The notes below the pieces were generated by a model, which was not told the DNA's origin, searched no databases, and saw only the letters and a list, made by a program, of their open reading frames with translations. Below are positions 58,716 to 64,000 of a stretch of 64,000 nucleotides of DNA, piece by piece (positions within the stretch are counted from its first letter, which is position 1; every line of letters begins with the position of its first letter). The stretch comes from Turnera subulata (lineage: Eukaryota > Streptophyta > Magnoliopsida > Malpighiales > Passifloraceae): the NCBI GenBank assembly GCA_028386065.3, contig JAKUCV010004874.1, positions 203,623 to 267,622 on the forward strand, read 5' to 3'. Both the position numbers and the translations under genes were made by a program.

Positions 58716-58907
58716 AACTCTCAACTCCGAAACCCGATTTAACTCCAACGAAAGCCGAACCCGACATACTAACCACTTAATTCATATATAACCATGCTAA
58801 AATAATTTATGTCCTTGCTCAAAAATCCGGAAATTCCTCAAGGGCAAAATTGGATTAAAATTTTCGAAAATTCCGAAGATCAAATTATGAAAATTCGGGG
58901 CGTTACA
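58716..58907 (-). repeat. Partial LTR of the Tekay-like element
   Basis: The outermost 190 bp of the LTR (coding-strand start TGTAACGCCCCG), equal to about 58221-58411. It ends in GCGTTACA next to Athila-derived sequence. Confidence 0.88.
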
Positions 58908-59284
58908 CAAAAGGTCTTCTTTCCTTCCTAGGAGTGTCCACGTGATCTTTAACAAAATCTCCTCGAATTTAGGCACAAGCTCCAAATTAATTATAAAAAT
59001 CGGGACTTTGACGCAGCGCCGCTGTCAGGTTGTATCTGGACGCTGTCGGTGGTGCAGTTCCAACTAGAACTGGGCATTCAGCAACGCCTCACTGTTTTCG
59101 GGCCAAAATCATCAATATCCACTCCATAAAGGACATAATTGCACCTGAAAGCAAACAAGAGCTAGGAAAGTAGAATTTGGTGTAAAAGCAAGTGATTTCC
59201 AATTTAAATGCTTGAATGGATGCTAAATACAAGGCCAGAAGACTACAGTGCATGCTGTAAAAGTTTGTAATTCCTTGCTCATCA
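58908..59284 (-). repeat. Athila-3 3' LTR fragment
   Basis: On the minus strand TGATGAGCAAGG follows a polypurine tract, as in the other Athila elements. Only about 377 bp remain before the Tekay-like array begins. Words such as GCTGTC recur. Confidence 0.65.
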
Positions 59285-61228
59285 AATTTTCCCAAACTTA
59301 AACCTTTGCTTGTCCTCAAGAAAAACATGAAATTAATCACAAAGAAATTGATGCAACAGGAAATTACAACAACCATCTCGAAATCAAAATACATCAACAG
59401 CACCTGTCACGCACACTACAGCTCCCGCTGTCAGAAATCCTGAATTGTTTTTTTTTTTGGCAAAAAAATTGTCAGTTCAAATTCAACAAAGTACCGAAAG
59501 TACATAGATGATCAAGTGAAAATCAAATTGGTGACCATTCACCCTTCAAAGTTCCTTATGCCATTGCAAAAAGATAAGTATCCAAGCTAATCAACCATCT
59601 CATAAGCTAATTCAAATTTTTTGTCTCTACTAATGAGCATAAAGCATAATCAAGGATCAAAGGTCTTTCTTGGTCTTGAAATGGGGTTGGTTTAGGGCTA
59701 ACAAAGAAAAGGGAATTAGATGGATAACAAAAACTGCTTACCTTCCAAAATTCTAACTTAGGATAGCCTCTTCCACAAAATATTGCACAAACCAAGAATT
59801 CAGAATCTTAGAAGCACAAAATGATTAGCAGGAGAAAATGAGAGCAAAAGATTTTCAAGGAAGTGAAAAGAGTTATTCTCTTCTTTCTTCTTTTTTTTTC
59901 TTTTTTTTTGTTTCATCACGCCATTGATCTCATTACAGTATATCACTCATCTCCATGTTCTTAAATTACAAAGCTCCATTTAATATCTCAACAAACTCCT
60001 TGTGTTTTCACCTTGCAGCGGGTGCTGTCACGACGCTGTCTTCTTAAAAATTAGAACCAGGAAGGCAAACAGGCAGGGTCGGGCTATAATTTGAAGAACA
60101 ATGTGCTTAAAAAGCACTATGATGGTCTTGCAAGGCTCAAACAGTTAGGGTATGATGATGTGGGTATATGAAAATAAATTTGACCATCAACCTAGGCTCA
60201 AAGGGGTTGTCAAGTGGAAAATTATGATATAGGTAGGATAAAAGTCATATTAAGCTCAGCAAACAATGCCTACATTATTTCCTCAATTATAACAATTTGC
60301 TAAAAATTTTGCTTCAAAAGAAGATGAGAATCGGTTCTAAGATAGCTGACAGCAGGCACTGTAAAATTAAAAGAAGAGCAACTGGCATAAGTTACCTCGT
60401 TCGTATCACGATTCCCAAGCGATTTTGATTTTCTCATCCTGTACAAACTAAACCTTATTGAATGTGAACTGATTATCAGGTGTAAGATCTTAAAAAGTAT
60501 CAGGAAATCGAAACAGGTGAAGCAACAGCGTGCGTTGCAGCATGCTGCTTCAGCGAATAAAACCAAGAAGGCATAATAAAAACCAGCAGCATACACAACA
60601 AAAATCAATTGGCCGTGAACAGAGTGCATAAACATAAACACAAACACATAAATGCCAATTTCTGCCTCCCCCAAACTTAAAATCCACGGTGTCCTCACTG
60701 GGGCAGAAATAAAAAGCAAAATACATAAAAACAAAAACATAATAAAAAGGGAGGGACTCCCCCAACCTTGAATGGAAATGTGAAATGCATGGATGCAGGG
60801 GTATAATGGACATTAAGCACAACAAACAATGCACACAACATGGAAAACAATGCACTTGAAAATAAAATGCAAAAGTAAGGTCAAGTATGCTTCTCTGTTT
60901 GCCTACAGTGGTGTGTTGCACTGGTAGTGCATGCTGCTTGCCATCACAGTCCCCCCTATCTTTATAGTTTTTGATTTTTCTACTTTTTATGACTGCAAAA
61001 ACAACAAGAAAAACAAAAACAAAATAAAACTAATGGGTTGTATGAAAAATAAAAATTTACCTCGGGTTGCCTCCCGAGCAGCGCTTCTTTAACGTCCTAT
61101 AACTGTACATCCTGTTGATTACCCTGTAACAGGCACTGTCTATGAACTTGTCGCAAGAAAACCAAACAGCAAACTAACAAATAAAACCTAATCAATCTCA
61201 AACACTAAGTAATATTATTTAGATGCAG
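59285..61228 (-). other. Athila-3 internal region, non-coding
   Basis: On the minus strand there are two purine modules: GAGGACACCGTGGATTTTAA then GTTTGGGGGAGG (about 60663-60699) and GAGGACAAGCAAAGGTTTAA then GTTTGGGAAAATT (59285-59319). No frame encodes gag or pol. Short frames such as those on the minus strand at 60300-60921 show no known domain. Confidence 0.7.
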
Positions 61229-61246
61229 TCCCCGGCAACGGTGCCA
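61229..61246 (-). other. Athila-3 primer-binding site (tRNA-Asp type)
   Basis: TGGCACCGTTGCCGGGGA on the minus strand differs from the Athila-1 site at one position (A for G). It is separated by six bases from the LTR end. Confidence 0.8.
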
Positions 61247-61252
61247 AAAACT

Positions 61253-61630
61253 TGTTTGTTGCAAAACCGGCTGCAAGTGCACAACGTTGCTGTAGTAAAC
61301 AAGGTCGAATTACAGGGACTGCGAAATAACACTGTCCTTAGAGCTTTTGATCGATTAGGCTATAAAACAACAAGTAAATAAAAGTAACAAATAGGTAAGG
61401 GGAATAAACTGAATAAAATAAAGTAAATAAACAAAAAGTATAGTATCAACGTGTACTGGGTAAAAGATGCAGTAATAAAGAAACCTAGGTTGTCCAGGGT
61501 TCACTACAGCGTGTGCTTTCTAAGCAATAAAACTATGGATTCGCTAACTTAATCGTCTACCTTGTAGGGCTCCCTAGCCTATGTTAATCTATACCTTGCA
61601 TGTGATACCCCAGGTACACCTTAGAATATA
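61253..61630 (-). repeat. Athila-3 5' LTR, 3' part
   Basis: Begins TGTTTGTTGC on the plus strand (end ...CAAACA on the coding strand) beside the primer-binding site. It contains GTGCACTTGCAG and TTCGACCTTG, as in the Athila-2 LTR end. Similarity is lost towards 61630; the true limit is unknown. Confidence 0.55.
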
Positions 61631-62831
61631 GAGAAGTACTTACATGATGAGAGCCGGATGTAGCTTGTCCTTCCGAGACGTTCGAGTAGGTTGGATTGGG
61701 TATCCGAGAGAAAGTGGGTAATGTTAATGGTATTGGTGTACATGATAGTGTTTGTTTAGGCTCAGTAACATGATTGCTGTCGAATAGAGATGAGATGGTT
61801 CGTATAGCCTTGCCTAGTGCACAGAAATGGGCTCGTAGTGATCCGATGGCACAGTTGGCCTAGTTTGGTGTCCCGAGTGCTCGGCTTGTCTAATAGGCCA
61901 ATAAAGGATGATGAATGATAGAGATAAGATTATTTGGTGTTATAAGTGCATTGGATGCACAATTGTTCAAGGAGTTATCAGTTGGCTCGATTTGGTGCGA
62001 AATGGTGCACAACCGGGCATTGGTGTGCCCGTCGGTGCACAATTGGGTACGATGAGGGTAAATGCGTAATTTGCCAAACCGACCAATCAGGGTTCGACAT
62101 GTGGATCGGGAATAAGCTGCTGAAGGTGTTTGGTGCAAGCTAGTAGGTTGAGAGGAGGAGAGTAAGCATGAGGTGGAGAGCAACTTGGTGCAAGTGGCAC
62201 CAAGTTGGCAAGGGTGGCAAGTAGGAGCTTAGTCACCTACTTACCATCACTTAAGGGGTGAAACCAAGCTTCTCTCTCCCATTTTGATCAGACCAAATTC
62301 GTGGCTAAGGATAGAGAGAGAGAGAGAAGGAGAGAAAAGAGGGGAAAGGAGGAAAGTGAGCCTAGGGGTTCTGCTCTCGGCCAGACAGACCCCTGGCCAC
62401 TGAAAGGAGGATTCCGGCCAAACTACCAGTTTTAATTGCGTGAAACGAAAGCCCAGAGTTAGCTAACTTCCATAGCGTTAATTGGGCACCGGTTTGGTAG
62501 ATTTTGGAGCTGAACTGAGAGAGTTATGTGCTCTCCAAGTTCACTGTTCTGCAGCAGACCTGCTGCAGGAACCCGAGTTGGTGTAGGAGCTATATCTGGA
62601 GCTACAGACCTAGTATTTGAGTGTTCTCAGTGGCTATGGAACGATACGAGGCAGGGCTACAACTTTGATGTTGATGCCCGAGGTCGGTTCTGCCTCTAGG
62701 TTCGTATTCAACCTCGGTCAAGCTTCTGCTGGTGCAGGGCAGATTCTGCCCGGGATGCTGTAAGGGTGATTTGTGTGATTGAATTGTGGATTATGTTCTA
62801 TGTTTGCTATGTTGGGTTGTGATGTATATTC
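61631..62831. other. Unassigned repeat-like sequence, no gene
   Basis: No protein-like frame. It contains a short AG microsatellite (about 62310-62327) and phrases such as CTGCTGCAGGA and GGGCAGATTCTGCCC that are common in LTRs, so it may be part of a gypsy LTR. I cannot place its ends. Confidence 0.3.
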
Positions 62832-64000
62832 TGTTAGTTATATGCCCAAAAGCCAATCTATGGATGATTGTAGTCATGTATATACATTGAGGTTATTCCA
62901 ATAAATATGATTATGAGATAATTACTTGCACATATTTATAGCCCTAGTTTATATATTTGATATATTCTTAAATTTCCCTAGTCGGTTGTTATTATGGATG
63001 GGTTGTAATAATAAATTAAGACTAGCGTATGTTGTGAATTTATATGTGATATGAATTCTACATACGGGTACAAGTTAGAGAACTTGTGGACTGGACCGAC
63101 CCACATAAGAACACTACATGGAACGTTATATGTATGTCATTAATGTTTCTTATAGATGTGTTGTCCTTCGACCTGAGATCGTCAAGGTATCCAACATATG
63201 AATCATATGCTTTGATATTATACCTAGTCACTCATAACTGGGTGGATATAAGGGTAATCATTGGGTATATGACAAGTATGTAGTGGGTTTTGATTGATCA
63301 AGACGGGATTCGTTCGACCCATATAACGGGTGTATTATCATACGGTTTCTTGATAGAGTTGAACTGTGAAATGCATGGCCATGCTTGGATTAGGTGATAT
63401 GTTGATATCACGGGTATCCGTTTTATACAGTTAACTCGGGGATCAAGAAACATAGATTAGACATATATGAGATTGGCATATTCCTTGTCTCATGTTTGAT
63501 CTTGATAATGGGACCAAAGGACGATAACATATTCCGAGGCATAGAGAATCAGTAATGATCTTGTCGTTCGGGTAGCAATGATGTGTTGCTAGACGCCGCT
63601 CTTTGTTTATGATTGTAAAATGAGATTTTACAATCATTGCCGGACGTTACAAGTGCCTACAGGGTCACACACATAGAACCGTTGATTCGGGCAGGTGGTT
63701 GAACCGTAGTTGGACCATGGTTGGACCGGGTATGGTTGGACCGTGGTTGGACCATGGTTGAACCAGGGTCGTTTTGGGACAATAATATCTGTATTATTGA
63801 TCAGACATGAGTGTGTGTGGTGTGTTTTATCTGATTGCTAAGTGGGAGACACTTAGTGATGATGGTCATCACTTTGGTCCACTTGGTTGGCCATTATGCT
63901 TAATTGTCTAATGCATAATGGTGAGTGGGGTTGAGCACCATGGTGATCAGATCATTAGCTCATTCTCTGCCCTTCACCACGTTTTTGAAGCACCCAAAAA
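62832..64000 (+). repeat. Copia LTR of the same family as 14634-23097, cut by the window end
   Basis: Begins TGTTAGTTATATGCCC and follows the complement of the copia LTRs, with TGGATGATTGTAGTCATG, GAACTTGTGGACTGGACCG, CTAGACGCCGCTCTTTG and a run of TTGGACC units (63699-63766). It is in the opposite orientation to the other element and clearly diverged. The rest lies beyond the window, so a solo LTR and a full element are both possible. Confidence 0.88.

Larger units (their letters stand above)
46943..58907 (-). mobile_element. Tekay-like gypsy element in tandem form (three LTR copies)
   Basis: Reading leftward on the minus strand: partial LTR (58907-58716), last part of an internal region (58715-58412), full LTR (58411-55297), full internal region with gag-pol (55296-50419), full LTR (50418-47284), and the first part of another internal region (47283-46943). 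The order LTR-internal-LTR-internal-LTR cannot result from one simple insertion. It fits unequal recombination between LTRs followed by deletions. Chromodomain-like C terminus and pol type point to the Tekay/Del group of chromoviruses. Neither outer end has a valid target duplication. Confidence 0.88.
58908..61630 (-). mobile_element. Athila-3: coding-free Athila derivative, minus orientation
   Basis: The element keeps 3' LTR fragment, polypurine tract, long 3' untranslated region, the post-pol sequence CGGGAGGCAACCCGAGG (61059-61075 complement) and a tRNA-Asp-type primer-binding site, but no gag or pol: only about 130 bp separate the post-pol sequence from the primer-binding site. It is thus a large-deletion, non-autonomous Athila. 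The right LTR limit is uncertain. Confidence 0.7.

Noticed and set aside
46925..58912. CAAAA on both sides of the Tekay-like array as target duplication
   Set aside because: The left side has no LTR end and the two flanks belong to different elements, so the match is chance.
60300..60921. Minus-strand frames with membrane-protein-like composition
   Set aside because: They lie in the non-coding Athila-3 3' region and span its purine motif. There is no known family.

Overview
The window reads as a piece of plant nuclear heterochromatin, most likely from a flowering plant. I find no host protein-coding gene and no RNA gene that I can support. Almost everything is transposable elements inserted into one another: Ty1/copia and Ty3/gypsy LTR retrotransposons of several lineages (Athila, Tat/Ogre-like, Tekay-like chromovirus, copia), small non-autonomous derivatives, a Mutator-like DNA transposon with long inverted repeats, a CACTA end and a hAT-type MITE. 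Lineage names rest on recognised protein families and on plant-type primer-binding sites. No species can be named.

Layout. 1-4.04 kb: a Mutator-like element (528-4029) with a perfect 10-bp target duplication, a GC-rich cargo segment and a solo LTR (family A) inside it. 4.5-7.2 kb: a decayed copia 3' end, then a gypsy LTR and integrase tail on the minus strand, cut by a CACTA end at 7156. 7.8-11.7 kb: non-coding LTR-element debris, a gypsy LTR with primer-binding site, and an Athila LTR fragment. 11.7-13.9 kb: a Tat/Ogre-like gag-protease pseudogene on the minus strand. 14.06-25.33 kb: a family A non-autonomous LTR element whose left LTR is split at its TATA box by a complete 8.46-kb copia element (14634-23097). 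25.7-34.2 kb: Athila-1, which has lost its polymerase. 34.25-45.13 kb: Athila-2, missing its 5' end, with RT, RNase H, integrase, an envelope-position ORF and a 3' LTR that carries a hAT MITE. 45.1-46.9 kb: a chromovirus-like gag-protease fragment. 46.9-58.9 kb: a Tekay-like element in tandem form, with two full LTRs, one partial LTR and fragments of further internal regions on both sides. 58.9-61.6 kb: a coding-free Athila derivative on the minus strand. 62.8 kb to the end: another LTR of the same copia family, in the opposite orientation.

Every gene seen is a broken retrotransposon gene (nonsense changes, frameshifts or deletions), so nothing here looks autonomously active. The copia gag-pol is the best preserved: one reading frame of 1314 codons with eight internal stops and no frameshift that I could see.

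The most unusual structure is in the copia leader between primer-binding site and gag: 17 exact copies of the palindrome CATCGATGT (20883-21349), mostly 20-22 bp apart and arranged in groups of four. Other elements in the window carry their own dispersed short words (ACAGGCT/AGCCTGT in Athila-2, GGTTTC/GAAACC in family A, GGTCCAACCA in the copia LTR). Coordinates of LTR ends flanked by target duplications are precise. Those of truncated elements are approximate.
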